Positions 42,973 through 54,282 of a stretch of DNA of 58,217 nt are shown in pieces (within the stretch, counting starts at the first letter, position 1; the number at the start of each line of letters is the position of its first letter). The translations under genes and the position numbers were made by a program. The DNA is from Hyphococcus sp. Lineage in GTDB: Bacteria; Pseudomonadota; Alphaproteobacteria; Caulobacterales; Parvularculaceae. Location of the stretch: contig JAJFGC010000217.1 of NCBI GenBank assembly GCA_021776345.1, forward strand, positions 1 through 58,217, given 5' to 3'. The notes beneath the pieces were generated by a model that worked only from the letters and a program-made list of their open reading frames with translations, was not told the origin of the DNA and made no database searches.

Positions 42973-44418
42973 TCAGCCTAACGCCTTTAACTTGTCCGCT
43001 AACTCATTGGCATGTTTCGTGATGTCCCCGGCGCCGAGGCAGATGACATAATCGCCCGGCTCGGCGACGTCGGCGACCAGCTTCGGCAACTCATCAAAGC
43101 TTTTCAGCGCCCTCGCATCGCGATGCCCATGCGCCTCCAAACCGGAAACCAGCGTGTCGCGGTCCACCCCTTCAATCGGGCTTTCACCTGCGGCGTAAAC
43201 ATCCGTGATCAGCGCGATGTCGGCCTCGTTCAGGCAACCGCAGAAATCATCAAACAAATCATATAGCCGGGTATAGCGGTGTGGCTGGACGACGGCGATG
43301 ACCTTGCCCTTGGCGACATTGCGTGCGGCGCGCAGGACGGCCGCAATCTCCGCCGGGTGATGACCATAATCGTCAATGATTTTGACGCCCTTCCATGTAC
43401 CCGCATGGGTAAAGCGCCTTTTGACGCCAGCAAATTTCGCAAAGCCTGATTTGATATGCGCATCGTCAACGCCGAGCCGTTTGGCGATGATCGCCGCGGG
43501 CAAGGAATTCAGAACATTGTGAATGCCCGGCATCGGCAAGGTGACGGCGTTGATACGGCCTGTCTCTTTGCCACGCTCGCGGAAGACAATATCATAGATC
43601 GAGGCGTCGTCTTTGTAGCTTATGTTTTCAGCACGAACATCCGCCTGCGGATTAGCGCCATAGGTGATCAACCGCCGGTCCGTCACGCGCCCGATCAGCG
43701 CCTGCACTTCAGGGTGATCGAGACAGACTATGCCGAAACCATAAAACGGCGTGTTCTCGATAAATGTATCGAAGGCGTCGCGGAGGTTTTCAAAGCCGCC
43801 CCAATGATCGAGATGTTCCGGATCGATATTGGTGACGACGGCGATGGTTGTCGGCAGGCGAATGAACGTGCCGTCGGATTCGTCTGCCTCCACCACCATC
43901 CAGTCGCCCTCGCCGAGACGGGCATTGGTGCCGTAAGCATTGATGACGCCGCCATTAATCACCGTCGGGTCAAGCTTGGCCTCGTCCAGCAGCGCGGCGA
44001 CCATGGTCGTGGTGGTGGTTTTTCCGTGCGTGCCTGCAATCGAGACAGTCCATTTCAGCCGCATCAACTCGGCCAGCATATCCGCGCGGCGCACCACCGG
44101 GACATGACGGGCGCGGGCGGCGGCAACTTCCGGATTATCACGCCGGATCGCGGTTGAAATAATAACCGCTTCGGCGCCTTTAACGTTCTCCGGCTTGTGG
44201 CCGATGGTAATCTCGATGCCTTTGTCGCGCAGGCGCTGAACATTTGGCCCCTCGGCGACATCGCTGCCGCGGACCTCATAGCCGAGATTGTGCATCACCT
44301 CGGCAATGCCGCTCATGCCGATCCCGCCAATACCGACAAAGTGCACCGCGCCGACGCCAAAGGGCAGCCGGATTTTAATCTTGGGCGGGTCGATCTTGGA
44401 ATATTTATCCGTACTCAT
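42973..44418 (-). CDS. murC: UDP-N-acetylmuramate--L-alanine ligase
   Basis: [44 protein letters not shown]. Confidence 0.97.
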   Translation of the reverse strand: MSTDKYSKIDPPKIKIRLPFGVGAVHFVGIGGIGMSGIAEVMHNLGYEVRGSDVAEGPNVQRLRDKGIEITIGHKPENVKGAEAVIISTAIRRDNPEVAAARARHVPVVRRADMLAELMRLKWTVSIAGTHGKTTTTTMVAALLDEAKLDPTVINGGVINAYGTNARLGEGDWMVVEADESDGTFIRLPTTIAVVTNIDPEHLDHWGGFENLRDAFDTFIENTPFYGFGIVCLDHPEVQALIGRVTDRRLITYGANPQADVRAENISYKDDASIYDIVFRERGKETGRINAVTLPMPGIHNVLNSLPAAIIAKRLGVDDAHIKSGFAKFAGVKRRFTHAGTWKGVKIIDDYGHHPAEIAAVLRAARNVAKGKVIAVVQPHRYTRLYDLFDDFCGCLNEADIALITDVYAAGESPIEGVDRDTLVSGLEAHGHRDARALKSFDELPKLVADVAEPGDYVICLGAGDITKHANELADKLKALG

Positions 44419-44430
44419 CTTATACTCAAT

Positions 44431-45558
44431 TCACGCCGCTGCTTTTTGCGCGACAATATCTTCAACCAAATCCGCCAGCGCCGCCGCGGCGCCGGCCTTC
44501 ACCCTGCCTTTTGCGGCATCGGCCATGGATTGCAACCGGCCCGGATCCGCCAACAGCGTTTCAAGGGTCGTTCTTAAGGATTGTTCATTAAACTGGTCTT
44601 CCGGCAAAAGAATGGCGGCGCTCGCCCCAGAAATGTCGTGAGCAAGGACACGGGCGTTGCTGGTTTGATGGTCGTCCATGGCGATGGCGAGCGGCGCCAG
44701 GATCGAGCCGCGGCCAATCGTTGAAAGCTCCGTCACTGTCGAAGCGCCGGAGCGGGAAATGACGAGATGCGCATCCTTCATCCGTTGCGGCAAATCGCTA
44801 AAGAATGGCGCGACTTCCGCGCTAACGCCAGCTTGCGCATAACCCGACTTCACCGCTTCCATCTCCGCGTCGCGCGCTTGATGCACAACGTTGAGTCGGG
44901 TGCGTAAAGCCGCCGGCAAGCCGGCGATCGCCTTCACCGGCGTTTCGGAAAAGATGCTGGCGCCCTGACTGCCGCCGAAAATCAAAAGATTGATCGGCGC
45001 GCCGTCTCCAAACGCAGGAAAAGTTGAACTGCCAAGCGCTGCAACCGCATCACGCACCGGATTGCCGACTTCAATTTTATTGACACCGCTCGGGCATTTT
45101 TCCAGCACGGGAAACGCATGGGCGGTAAAAAGGGCGCCTTTCACCAACATGCGATTGGCGCGGCCGAGAACGCTATTTTGTTCGTGCACACCGTAAGGAA
45201 GCCCCAAGATTGCCGCCGCCTTCATCGCCGGCAAAGAGGGGTAGCCGCCAAAGCCAACCGCTGCCGCGGGCTTGCGCTTTTTAAACTCGCGCAAGGCCGT
45301 GAATAGGCCATGGGCGATTGAGACCGCCGCCATGCCCTTCGCCACCGGTCCGCCAATGGACGGCGTCGCTGCAGAAATCTGAAATTGCTCATCAGCGGGA
45401 AAGTTGTCCGTATAGCGTGCGCCGCGGGCGTCGGTCACGAGCAAGACGCGCTTACCCCGACGCTTTAGCTCCTGCGCCAATGCTTCTGCGGGAAACATGT
45501 GTCCGCCAGTGCCGCCGGCGGCGAGCGCAATGAGGGGGATGTCAGCGCCGCCGGTCAC
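44431..45558 (-). CDS. murG: Undecaprenyldiphospho-muramoylpentapeptide N-acetylglucosaminyltransferase
   Basis: LIALAAGGTGGHMFPAEALAQEL; GVHEQNSVLGRANR; GTG start at 45558 overlapping the ftsW stop. Confidence 0.96.
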   Translation of the reverse strand: MTGGADIPLIALAAGGTGGHMFPAEALAQELKRRGKRVLLVTDARGARYTDNFPADEQFQISAATPSIGGPVAKGMAAVSIAHGLFTALREFKKRKPAAAVGFGGYPSLPAMKAAAILGLPYGVHEQNSVLGRANRMLVKGALFTAHAFPVLEKCPSGVNKIEVGNPVRDAVAALGSSTFPAFGDGAPINLLIFGGSQGASIFSETPVKAIAGLPAALRTRLNVVHQARDAEMEAVKSGYAQAGVSAEVAPFFSDLPQRMKDAHLVISRSGASTVTELSTIGRGSILAPLAIAMDDHQTSNARVLAHDISGASAAILLPEDQFNEQSLRTTLETLLADPGRLQSMADAAKGRVKAGAAAALADLVEDIVAQKAAA

Positions 45559-46691
45559 GGCATGATGTCCTTGCGTCGCCGCGCGCCCTGATGTGTCCGC
45601 GTCAACGCAATGATAAGGCCGACCGCAAGGCCCGTCGCGAGCAGCGAAGAGCCGCCATAGGAAATAAACGGCAAAGTCATTCCCTTCGCCGGCAGCGCGC
45701 GCAAGGAAACGCCTATATTGATAATCGCCTGTAAGCCAATCATCGCCGCCAGACCGGTAACCGCACATTGGGCAAAAATTCCACGACGTGACGCAGCAAC
45801 CACAAATGCGCGGGCGACAAAGATCATAAACAAGACGATGATCAAAATTCCGATGGCGAGGCCATGCTCTTCGGTGGCGGCAGCGAAAATAAAATCGGTG
45901 TGCGCGTCGGGAAGCATTCCCTTGACCGGCGGCGCATCACCGCGTCCGATCAGGCCGCCATTGGCAATTGTCTCGATCGCACGATCAACTTGATACGTAT
46001 CCGCTGCACCTGGTTTTAAAAATCCGTCTATGCGCGCCGCCACGTGGGCGGACAAAAAATATCCTGCTGTTAACGCCCCGATCCCAACGATAGCGAGGAG
46101 TAAAATCCACAACCAACTCCAGCCGGCGATAAAAAACATCACCGCCCACACGGCAGTCATGAGCGCCCATTGCCCAAAATCCGGCTGCAATAACAAAAGC
46201 CCCGCAAAGACGGCATAAAGCCCCATGGCGATGGCGCCGCCTGGAAAATGTGGATCGCGAGCGCCCTCTGCGAGCATCCAGGCCGCCGCAATAATAAAGC
46301 CTGGTTTGGCGAATTCCGACGGTTGCAACGAGACTAGCCCGAGATCGATCCATCGCGTTGAGCCATTAATGTCATCAGAAAACAAAATTGTCGCGATCAT
46401 CAAGATGACGCCGCCGACAAAGACCATCACCCCGAGACGGCGCGCCTGCAATGGCGATAAGAAAGAAACACCAAGTATAATCACACCCGCCGGCGCTAAA
46501 AAGACAAGCTGGCGAACTGGAAAATGAAAATCATTGACGATCTGGAGGCGTGCGGAAGCAGTTGGGCCCGCGGCCATCAACACCAAAACGCCAATAAAGA
46601 TAATGGGCACAAGCACGGCCAGCATGGTCCGATCGACAGAAAGCCACCAACGTCCGAAAATGGAATCATCCTCGCGCGAGATTTGTCTCAT
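45555..46691 (-). CDS. ftsW: Lipid II polymerase / division protein FtsW
   Basis: Multi-TM SEDS protein: SEFAKPGFIIAAAWML, LLQPDFGQWALM, LPFISYGGSSLLATGLAVGLIIAL. Confidence 0.95.
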   Translation of the reverse strand: MRQISREDDSIFGRWWLSVDRTMLAVLVPIIFIGVLVLMAAGPTASARLQIVNDFHFPVRQLVFLAPAGVIILGVSFLSPLQARRLGVMVFVGGVILMIATILFSDDINGSTRWIDLGLVSLQPSEFAKPGFIIAAAWMLAEGARDPHFPGGAIAMGLYAVFAGLLLLQPDFGQWALMTAVWAVMFFIAGWSWLWILLLAIVGIGALTAGYFLSAHVAARIDGFLKPGAADTYQVDRAIETIANGGLIGRGDAPPVKGMLPDAHTDFIFAAATEEHGLAIGILIIVLFMIFVARAFVVAASRRGIFAQCAVTGLAAMIGLQAIINIGVSLRALPAKGMTLPFISYGGSSLLATGLAVGLIIALTRTHQGARRRKDIMP

Positions 46692-48100
46692 GCCGCTGCT
46701 CCATTTGCTGAGGTGAGATCGCCCACCGCATCACGGAACGCTTCACCGCGTCGCTCGAAGTTTTTGAACTGATCGTAGGGTGCGCATGCCGGCGACAACA
46801 AAATCGTTGGCGACGGCGCTTCGCTTTCCAGGGCGTCGCCATATGCTTCGAGCACGGCGGCTTCGAGATCGCCGCAGTGTACGCACTTAACCTCGTCTTT
46901 TAACTGCTCTTCGAATAGCGTCGCCGCTTCACCGATGAGATAGGCGCGGCGCACGGCGCCGAGTTTTCCTTTTAACGAAGCAATACCACCCTCTTTTGCC
47001 TTGCCGCCGGCGATCCAGAAGACATCATCAAACGCCGAGAGCGCCGGCGCGGTTGCGCCAGCATTTGTCGCTTTGGAGTCGTTGATGAAAACCGCTTTAC
47101 CGAGGCGGCCAACTTCTTCCATGCGATGAGGGAGGCTGGTGAAATTGTTTGCGGCTTTGACGATAAGCGCGGTATCTGCGCCGAGATGAATGCAAACAGC
47201 AAGCGCGGCCGCCGCATTTTGATGATTGTGAGCGCCGCGCAGACCACGCGAGCCTGATATGTCGCCTGCTTTCGATGTCTTACCGTCGCGGTTGTAATAG
47301 AGACTACCGTTTAGCGCATAGGCGCCGCGGCCAAGCGTGCCCATCGCCGAAACCGGCAGCACGCGAACGCTGTCTCTGGCCGTCAGTGCGGTGCATGCCG
47401 CCTGCCCATAACCGTCATCAACACCAATGACGGCAATATCGTCTTTGGTCTGATTGGCGAATATTCTCTTCTTTGCGGCGAAGTAAGCGTCAATCGCGCC
47501 GTGGCGGTCAATATGGTCTGGCGTCAGGTTTAAGAACACCGCCGCGTTTGCACGGAGGTTAAAAGTCAGATCAAGCTGAAATGAAGAGAGTTCCAGGACA
47601 TAGATGAAATTCTTTTCCGGCGCCGGCAGCGATAAAACTGCCTCACCGACATTACCGCTAACGTGCGCTTCTTCGCCAACCCCGTGCAAAATATGACCGA
47701 TCAACGCTGCCGTGGTTGATTTTCCTTTGGAGCCCGTGACCGCAACAACGCGCGGGCGTTCATTTTCCGGCAGGGCGTTAATCGCGCGGGCGAAATATTC
47801 AATGTCGCCGATAACCGGAATTTTCTCCATCCGCGCTTTGCGCACAATCGGATGCGGCTTGGGATGGGTAAGCGGCACGCTGGGGCTAACGACGACAGAC
47901 GCCATTTCTTTCCATGGCCACTTCTTCGGATGCTCCGCGCGATACTCCGTGTCCCCAGCTTTTTCCCGCGCCTTCGGGTTTTCATCCCAGGTGAAAACTT
48001 TTGCACCCGACGCAACCAGCGCCTCACAGGTCGCAATCCCCGAAACGCCGAGGCCGAAGACGCCGATCGATTTTCCTTTTACATCCGGGATCAAGATCAT
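46688..48100 (-). CDS. murD: UDP-N-acetylmuramoylalanine--D-glutamate ligase
   Basis: VFGLGVSGIATCEALVASGAKVFTWDEN; TGSKGKSTTAALIGHIL. Confidence 0.96.
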   Translation of the reverse strand: MILIPDVKGKSIGVFGLGVSGIATCEALVASGAKVFTWDENPKAREKAGDTEYRAEHPKKWPWKEMASVVVSPSVPLTHPKPHPIVRKARMEKIPVIGDIEYFARAINALPENERPRVVAVTGSKGKSTTAALIGHILHGVGEEAHVSGNVGEAVLSLPAPEKNFIYVLELSSFQLDLTFNLRANAAVFLNLTPDHIDRHGAIDAYFAAKKRIFANQTKDDIAVIGVDDGYGQAACTALTARDSVRVLPVSAMGTLGRGAYALNGSLYYNRDGKTSKAGDISGSRGLRGAHNHQNAAAALAVCIHLGADTALIVKAANNFTSLPHRMEEVGRLGKAVFINDSKATNAGATAPALSAFDDVFWIAGGKAKEGGIASLKGKLGAVRRAYLIGEAATLFEEQLKDEVKCVHCGDLEAAVLEAYGDALESEAPSPTILLSPACAPYDQFKNFERRGEAFRDAVGDLTSANGAAA

Positions 48101-48110
48101 GATGCGCGCC

Positions 48111-49244
48111 CTATCGCAGTTTCAAAGTGGCAAGGCCAATTAACGCCAGAATAACCGCCACAATCCAGAAGCGAATGACGATCGTCGACTCCTTCCAGCC
48201 AAGCTGTTCGAAGTGATGATGGATTGGCGCCATACGGAACACACGTTTTCCGGTTAGCTTAAAAGACGCAATCTGGATCATCACCGATAACCCTTCCAGC
48301 ACGAAAAGCCCGCCCACAATCGCGAGCACAATTTCATGCTTTGCTGCAACGGCAATGGCGCCAATCGCGCCGCCAAGCGCGAGCGAGCCGGTATCGCCCA
48401 TGAAGATTGCCGCAGGCGGGGCGTTAAACCATAAAAAGCCGAGCCCGGCGCCGATAATCGCGCCGCAAATGACCGCGAGTTCGCCAGCTCCCGGCACATA
48501 AGGCACGCCGAGGTAACCAGCGTAAATTTTGTTGCCGACAAGGTAGACAATCAACGCATAGGTGCTGGCGGCAATCATCACCGGCACGGTTGCAAGACCA
48601 TCAAGACCGTCAGTGAGGTTCACCGTATTCGAGGCGCCGACGATTACAAACGCAGCGAACGGAATAATAAAGATCCCGAACGGCACGCCCGGTGCATTAA
48701 ACCACTGCTCAAACAGACGCACCGGAAAGAACGGGACACCAACCGATGTCGCGATATTGGCTGGCGCATCAGGCTCCGCCGCAAGCGTCGTCATGCAGAT
48801 ATAACCAGCCAGCAACGCGACGGCGAATTGAACGGTCAGTTTCAAGCTGCCGACAACACCGCTCGCGGTTTGTTTCGTAACTTTCAGATAATCGTCAATG
48901 AAGCCGAGGGCGCCGAAAGCAAGCGTCACGCCCATGACAATCCAGACATAGACATTGTCGAGGCGCGCCCACAGAAACGTCGCAACGGTCAATGACAAGA
49001 GAATGAGAACGCCGCCCATGGTCGGCGTGCCGGCTTTTTCAATGATATGGGTTTGCGGGCCGTCATCGCGGATTGGCTGACCGCGCCCTTGTTTGCGCCG
49101 CATCCACCGGATCAACGAGGGCCCAAGCAAAAACGAAATAATGAGCGCCGTCATCACTGCGCCGCCCGTGCGGAACGTCAAATAGCGGAAGACATTAAAT
49201 AGCTGAAATTGATCCGCGTAGGGCGTCAGCAAATGATAGAGCAT
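48111..49244 (-). CDS. mraY: Phospho-N-acetylmuramoyl-pentapeptide transferase
   Basis: [50 protein letters not shown]. Confidence 0.98.
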   Translation of the reverse strand: MLYHLLTPYADQFQLFNVFRYLTFRTGGAVMTALIISFLLGPSLIRWMRRKQGRGQPIRDDGPQTHIIEKAGTPTMGGVLILLSLTVATFLWARLDNVYVWIVMGVTLAFGALGFIDDYLKVTKQTASGVVGSLKLTVQFAVALLAGYICMTTLAAEPDAPANIATSVGVPFFPVRLFEQWFNAPGVPFGIFIIPFAAFVIVGASNTVNLTDGLDGLATVPVMIAASTYALIVYLVGNKIYAGYLGVPYVPGAGELAVICGAIIGAGLGFLWFNAPPAAIFMGDTGSLALGGAIGAIAVAAKHEIVLAIVGGLFVLEGLSVMIQIASFKLTGKRVFRMAPIHHHFEQLGWKESTIVIRFWIVAVILALIGLATLKLR

Positions 49245-49250
49245 TAATCT

Positions 49251-50699
49251 TTAGCTTTCTTTTTGTCCGCGAACTTTCAGTGCGCGCGCCACAGCGCTCA
49301 CTTTGGACGCGTTTGATCCTTTGACCATCACCACATCGCCCGGCTCGACGGCGTCTTCGACTGCGCCAACAAGACCGACGGCGGAGCCCGCAAATAGACC
49401 CCGCATCGACGCCGGCAATTTATCCCAGAGATGGCGCATTAACTCGCCGCTCACGTAAACCCGGTCAACCTTTGCCGCAAGCAGCGCCTCGGCTAGTCCG
49501 GCATGGAGCGCCGGAGCATCCGGCCCCAGTTCAAGCATTTCGCCCAAAACCGCAATGCGCTTGGCGCCGGCGCCAATCGGCGTTGCGCCGAGAAGCCCGA
49601 TTGCCGCAGCCATTGACACGGGGTTTGCGTTGTAGCTTTCGTCAATCAGCGTCGCTTCGCCTTGATCGACCATAACGCTCGCTCGAGCGCCGCGGCCTTC
49701 CGCGGGCCTTAGGCCGGCTAGCGCATTGATCGCTGCATCGAGGTTTGCGCCGACCGCTTCAGCCGCCGCCAGCGCCGCCAACATATTGATTGCCTGATGG
49801 CGTCCTGGAATGCCCGCCGTAACCTCGCGGACGTCTCCATTTATGCTGATTTTCAATCTGGCGCCGGCGCCGTCGCTTTTGTAGTCAAGCAACTGATAGT
49901 CGGCGGCCTCAGTCTCCCCGAATGTGACAAACGCCGCGGCGCCTGCTTGTTCGGCGCGCTTTTTCAATAACTCATAGTACCTATTGTCGATCGGCAAGAC
50001 CGCCACACCGCCACGCGCAAGGCCGGTGAAGATTTCCGCCTTGGCTTCCGCGATTTCTTCAACGGAATTAAAGAACTCAAGATGGGCCGCCGCAACAGTC
50101 GTCACAATCGCCGCGTGCGGCCTTACGAGGCCAGAGAGCGGAGAGATTTCGCCGGCATGATTCATCCCGATTTCGAACACGCCAAACTCGGCATGCATTG
50201 GCAATCGCGACAAGGTCAGCGGTACGCCCCAATGATTGTTGAAACTTTTGTCAGCCGCGTGCACCTCGCCGGAAACCGAAAGAATGTCGCGCAAGATTTC
50301 TTTTGTGCTGGTTTTGCCAGCGCTGCCGGTCACCGCGATGCGCTTGCCGAAATTGCGCCTGCGCGCTGCGACCGCGAGATCACGCAACCCCTGAAGCGTA
50401 TCGCCAACCACGAGCAAAGGCGCGCCCTCCGGGGCATCTTCCGGCGCGCGGGCAACCAGCGCCGCAGCGGCGCCGGCTTCAAAGGCGCTTTTTAAAAATT
50501 CGTGTCCGTCGCGCGCATCACGCAGCGCGACAAAAATATCACCTGGTTTCAGCGTCCGCGTATCAATCGAGATGCCGCCAGCAGCCCACTCCTCCGCCGT
50601 CCAGCCTTTTGCATCGCCGCCACGCGCGCATAGCGCGCCGCCGGTCGCCGCCGCCGCTTCATAAGCCGTCCATAAATTCTCGCTATGTGGTTCCGTCAT
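49251..50699 (-). CDS. murF: UDP-N-acetylmuramoyl-tripeptide--D-alanyl-D-alanine ligase
   Basis: GISIDTRTLKPGDIFVALRDARDGHEF; TGSAGKTSTKEIL; SFNNHWGVPLTL. Confidence 0.96.
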   Translation of the reverse strand: MTEPHSENLWTAYEAAAATGGALCARGGDAKGWTAEEWAAGGISIDTRTLKPGDIFVALRDARDGHEFLKSAFEAGAAAALVARAPEDAPEGAPLLVVGDTLQGLRDLAVAARRRNFGKRIAVTGSAGKTSTKEILRDILSVSGEVHAADKSFNNHWGVPLTLSRLPMHAEFGVFEIGMNHAGEISPLSGLVRPHAAIVTTVAAAHLEFFNSVEEIAEAKAEIFTGLARGGVAVLPIDNRYYELLKKRAEQAGAAAFVTFGETEAADYQLLDYKSDGAGARLKISINGDVREVTAGIPGRHQAINMLAALAAAEAVGANLDAAINALAGLRPAEGRGARASVMVDQGEATLIDESYNANPVSMAAAIGLLGATPIGAGAKRIAVLGEMLELGPDAPALHAGLAEALLAAKVDRVYVSGELMRHLWDKLPASMRGLFAGSAVGLVGAVEDAVEPGDVVMVKGSNASKVSAVARALKVRGQKES

Positions 50700-52135
50700 C
50701 GCCCGAGCTCCTTTTCGCGGCCCAACGCGGCTGCCTTCGCAACCTCAACATCGTTGAACGGCAAAGTTTCACCCCCCACCACCTGACCGGTTTCGTGCCC
50801 CTTCCCCGCAATCAAAAGCACATCCCCGTCTTCCAGCATTGCGGCCCCCGCTGCAATGGCTTTTCCTCTATCCCCAATTTCCGTTGCGCCGGGACATCCT
50901 TCCAGCATCTGACGACGGATCGCCGCCGGGTCTTCCGTCCGCGGATTATCATCGGTGACGATAACCACGTCAGCATTCTCCGCCGCCGCCGCGCCCATCA
51001 AAGTACGCTTTTGCGTATCGCGATCGCCGCCAGCGCCTATGATTGCAATCAGCCGCCCTTCGGTATGCGGCCGTAATGCGTTCAGCGCCGTCGCTACCGC
51101 ATCCGGCGTGTGCGCGTAATCGACATAGAGGCTGGCGCCGCCGATGGAAGCGGCCCGCTCCATCCGGCCGGGGATGGGCTCAAGCCGCTCAAGCAATGGT
51201 AATACCTTGTCAGCGGGCTCGCCGGAAGCAATCACTATCGCTGCCGCGACTAGGGCATTTTCCGCCTGAAAAGCGCCGACCAGTGGTAAATTAAGGTCAT
51301 GCACCCGGTTTTTCGCACGGACACTTATGCGCAACCCGGCTGCATGCGGTTTTGTATCCGTCAGCTTCAGGTCCGCACCGCGCACTCCAACAGTTTTGAG
51401 CGCCTTTTTTGCGTTGGTCGTCGCATTGGAAAAACGCGCCGCCAATTCATCATTATCATTGACCACAGCACAGCCGTCAGCTTGGAGCAGCTCGGTAAAA
51501 AGACGAAGTTTGGCGTTGAGATAATCCTCAAAATTGGCATGATAATCGAGATGGTCTTGGGTGATGTTCGTAAACGCAGCAACCGAGAATTTGACGCCAT
51601 CAGCGCGATGCTGCGCAAGTCCGTGACTTGATACTTCCATCGCCAGATGCGTGATGCCGGCGCGCGCCGCATCATGCAGCGTTTTGTGGAGCATCACCGG
51701 GTCAGGTGTCGTATGCGCCAGTGGCGCATTAAACGTCGCCCCGCGAACGCCTAACGTTCCCATGCTGGCGCTCTTCTTGCCGAGCAACTGCCAAAGCTGG
51801 GCGGCAAAGAGCGCCGTAGATGTTTTGCCATTGGTGCCGGTGATGCCGGCGATAAATTGTGGTTGAAGCGGAAAGAACGTTGCCGCCATTTGCGACAGCC
51901 GCCTGCGCGGCGTCTCATCGGCGACAGCAGGCAGCCGCGATTTAACGCCGGGGCGCGCCAGTATCGCCGCAGCGCCGCGCTCTTCTGCCTGGGCAATAAA
52001 ACTGGCGCCGTCAGCGGCGACACCTGGCAGCGCTGCGAAGAGGAAGCCACGCTCAACCGCGCGACTGTCCGCCGTTAATCCGACAATATCCGGATCAGGG
52101 GATATCGCCTCGCCGGCAAGAACGGAGAGCCTCAC
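50696..52135 (-). CDS. murE: UDP-N-acetylmuramoyl-tripeptide synthetase
   Basis: GLTADSRAVERGFLFAALPG; GTNGKTSTALFAAQL; DDNPRTEDPAAIRRQMLEG. Confidence 0.96.
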   Translation of the reverse strand: MRLSVLAGEAISPDPDIVGLTADSRAVERGFLFAALPGVAADGASFIAQAEERGAAAILARPGVKSRLPAVADETPRRRLSQMAATFFPLQPQFIAGITGTNGKTSTALFAAQLWQLLGKKSASMGTLGVRGATFNAPLAHTTPDPVMLHKTLHDAARAGITHLAMEVSSHGLAQHRADGVKFSVAAFTNITQDHLDYHANFEDYLNAKLRLFTELLQADGCAVVNDNDELAARFSNATTNAKKALKTVGVRGADLKLTDTKPHAAGLRISVRAKNRVHDLNLPLVGAFQAENALVAAAIVIASGEPADKVLPLLERLEPIPGRMERAASIGGASLYVDYAHTPDAVATALNALRPHTEGRLIAIIGAGGDRDTQKRTLMGAAAAENADVVIVTDDNPRTEDPAAIRRQMLEGCPGATEIGDRGKAIAAGAAMLEDGDVLLIAGKGHETGQVVGGETLPFNDVEVAKAAALGREKELGR

Positions 52136-53889
52136 TGCGCCCTCTCCGATTGGTTTTCATCAAGCCGCGCCTCGCGTCGTCCGTTCATGTCGCCGGAGAC
52201 AAACGCGGCAAGGGCGGTAGCTTCGTTAACTGGCGACAACCCAAGCAATGGCGCCGCGCGTGTTACAATACGCGAAAATGTCGGCGCGGCATTCCACCCC
52301 GCCGTCGCATAGCCAAAGGTCTCCGGTAGAGGTTGCGGCTCATCCAGCGATACCAGAATAACATAGCGCGGCGCATAGCCCGGCACGGCGCCAACGAAGC
52401 TTGAAATACGAGTATTGCGATTATAGCCGCCTGCTGCTGGCTTATCGGCGGTTGCGGTTTTTCCAATCGGAAAATAACCGGGCGCCTCCGCCTGTTCCGC
52501 GGTTCCATCAATGATGACCCGGCGAAGAATACGGCGCATGACGGCGCTCGTCTCCTCGGAAAATACACGCCGGGTCAACACCTCGCCATTGGCAAGAAAT
52601 GTTGGGCCATGGAATTCACCGCCATTCACCACCGCTGAGAATGCAGTCAACAAATGTAACGGCGTCACCGAAATCCCGTGACCATAGGCAATGGTTACGC
52701 TTTCGACCGGTCCCCATTTTTCCGGCGGCTCAGGTGCACGGTTTTCGGCAATCTCCATCGTCAGCGGATCGAGCAGACCAAGCTTTTTCAAATAGGCGCG
52801 CTGCAACGTTGCGCCGAGATCGCCGACCACCCGTGCAATGCCAATATTCGATGAAAACTGTACAACTTCGGATAAGGTCAAAATTCTGTTCTCGCCATGG
52901 AAATCGGTGATCCGCCGATCGGCGATTCGGAAACTTCCGCGCGCATCATATTCGCTCGCTTCCTGCGCTACATTCGCTTCCAGCGCCGCCGCCGCTGTAA
53001 ACGCCTTAAACGCCGAGCCCAATTCGTAGCGATCATAGGTGGCGCGATTGCGGCGGAAATCCGCCGGCGCGGCGCCCGGATTATTGGGATCAAAGTCGGG
53101 CAAGGAGGCAATCGCAATGACTTCTCCTGTTTCGACATCCATGACGCAGGCCCATGCGGCTTTTGCGCTAAATTTCTCCATCACCGCGCTGAGTTCGTCC
53201 TCAACAATCTGCTGCACGCGAATATCGATTGAGGCGCGTAAAGGGCCGGGTCCGCGCGCATCGTTGGCAACCTTTTCAAGCCCCATGACGCCGCCCTTGC
53301 CGCGTTCCTCATGGCCAACAATATGCGCTGCAAGATCAGCCTGCGGATAAAATCGCTTAATACGGGTTGCAAACCGAACGCCAGGCAATCCGAGATCGAA
53401 CACCGCCTGACGTTCCGTCGGCGTCAAATTGGTGCGCACCTCAACATAGCGGCCGCGGTTGAGCTTTTCTTCAAGGTCCGGCGCATCGATATCAGGCAAT
53501 ATGGCTTTAAGTTTTTCTGCCGTCTCGCGCGGGTCCCAAATTTCACTGCCGGCGACTTCAAGTGAAATCATTGGCAGATCAGTCGCAAGCAGCGCGCCCT
53601 TGCGGTCAACCAGCTCGACGCGCGGCGTATCGGACGACGGCGCATTGGCAAAACGGGCGCCCGGCGTGATGTGGCCAAAGGAAATAAACGCTAAACGCAC
53701 CCCAAGGGAGGCAAAGATGACGACAAACACAACTGCACACATCAAAATCCGGACGCGCGCGCGGTCAGCATGCTGCTGGCGCCCGCCTCGGGCGCGAATA
53801 TGCACCGTCTCGCATGGCGTCTCCGGCGCCAGGGCTTCCGCGATTACATAGGCGGTTGGTTTTTGTCGTTTGCCTTTGCGCTTGAACAT
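52132..53889 (-). CDS. ftsI: Division-specific transpeptidase FtsI (PBP3); third active-site motif reads KTA rather than KTG
   Basis: GSAFKAFTAAAALE (SxxK), FSSNIGIARV (SxN), PIGKTATADKP (KTG position); N-terminal TM. Confidence 0.93.
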   Translation of the reverse strand: MFKRKGKRQKPTAYVIAEALAPETPCETVHIRARGGRQQHADRARVRILMCAVVFVVIFASLGVRLAFISFGHITPGARFANAPSSDTPRVELVDRKGALLATDLPMISLEVAGSEIWDPRETAEKLKAILPDIDAPDLEEKLNRGRYVEVRTNLTPTERQAVFDLGLPGVRFATRIKRFYPQADLAAHIVGHEERGKGGVMGLEKVANDARGPGPLRASIDIRVQQIVEDELSAVMEKFSAKAAWACVMDVETGEVIAIASLPDFDPNNPGAAPADFRRNRATYDRYELGSAFKAFTAAAALEANVAQEASEYDARGSFRIADRRITDFHGENRILTLSEVVQFSSNIGIARVVGDLGATLQRAYLKKLGLLDPLTMEIAENRAPEPPEKWGPVESVTIAYGHGISVTPLHLLTAFSAVVNGGEFHGPTFLANGEVLTRRVFSEETSAVMRRILRRVIIDGTAEQAEAPGYFPIGKTATADKPAAGGYNRNTRISSFVGAVPGYAPRYVILVSLDEPQPLPETFGYATAGWNAAPTFSRIVTRAAPLLGLSPVNEATALAAFVSGDMNGRREARLDENQSERAQ

Positions 53890-53907
53890 CCTTGGCGCCG
53901 ACCCTTC

Positions 53908-54282
53908 CTATTCAGCAGTGCTGAGCTGCGCCATAGCAATTGCATTGGTGATGACATCACTTGGGGACGTATCATCCGCGAACTCGCTTGCCATTCCGTC
54001 ATCATTCAACGCCGCCGCAAACTGCGTTGGCGAGACGATCTGGAGACTGTCGGATGGTCGCAAATCGGTTTTAGCCTTTGCGATTTTTGCAAGCCGCTCA
54101 GGATTTTCAAGATACGCAACCTCAGCCCGGAGGACCTGTATCTTTTGCAACTCATCGAGCTTGCCGGTTTCCAGCAGCTGAAGTTCGTCGCGCGTTTTAT
54201 CCACCGCCTGCTCTGCCCGGTAACGCCCAACAGACGCAGCAGCTAACAATATGCAAAGAAATAATGTTGTTATACGGAACAT
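53908..54282 (-). CDS. ftsL: Cell division protein FtsL-like
   Basis: Short bitopic protein with coiled coil and LRAEVAYLENPERLAKIA; located between rsmH and ftsI. Confidence 0.85.
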   Translation of the reverse strand: MFRITTLFLCILLAAASVGRYRAEQAVDKTRDELQLLETGKLDELQKIQVLRAEVAYLENPERLAKIAKAKTDLRPSDSLQIVSPTQFAAALNDDGMASEFADDTSPSDVITNAIAMAQLSTAE

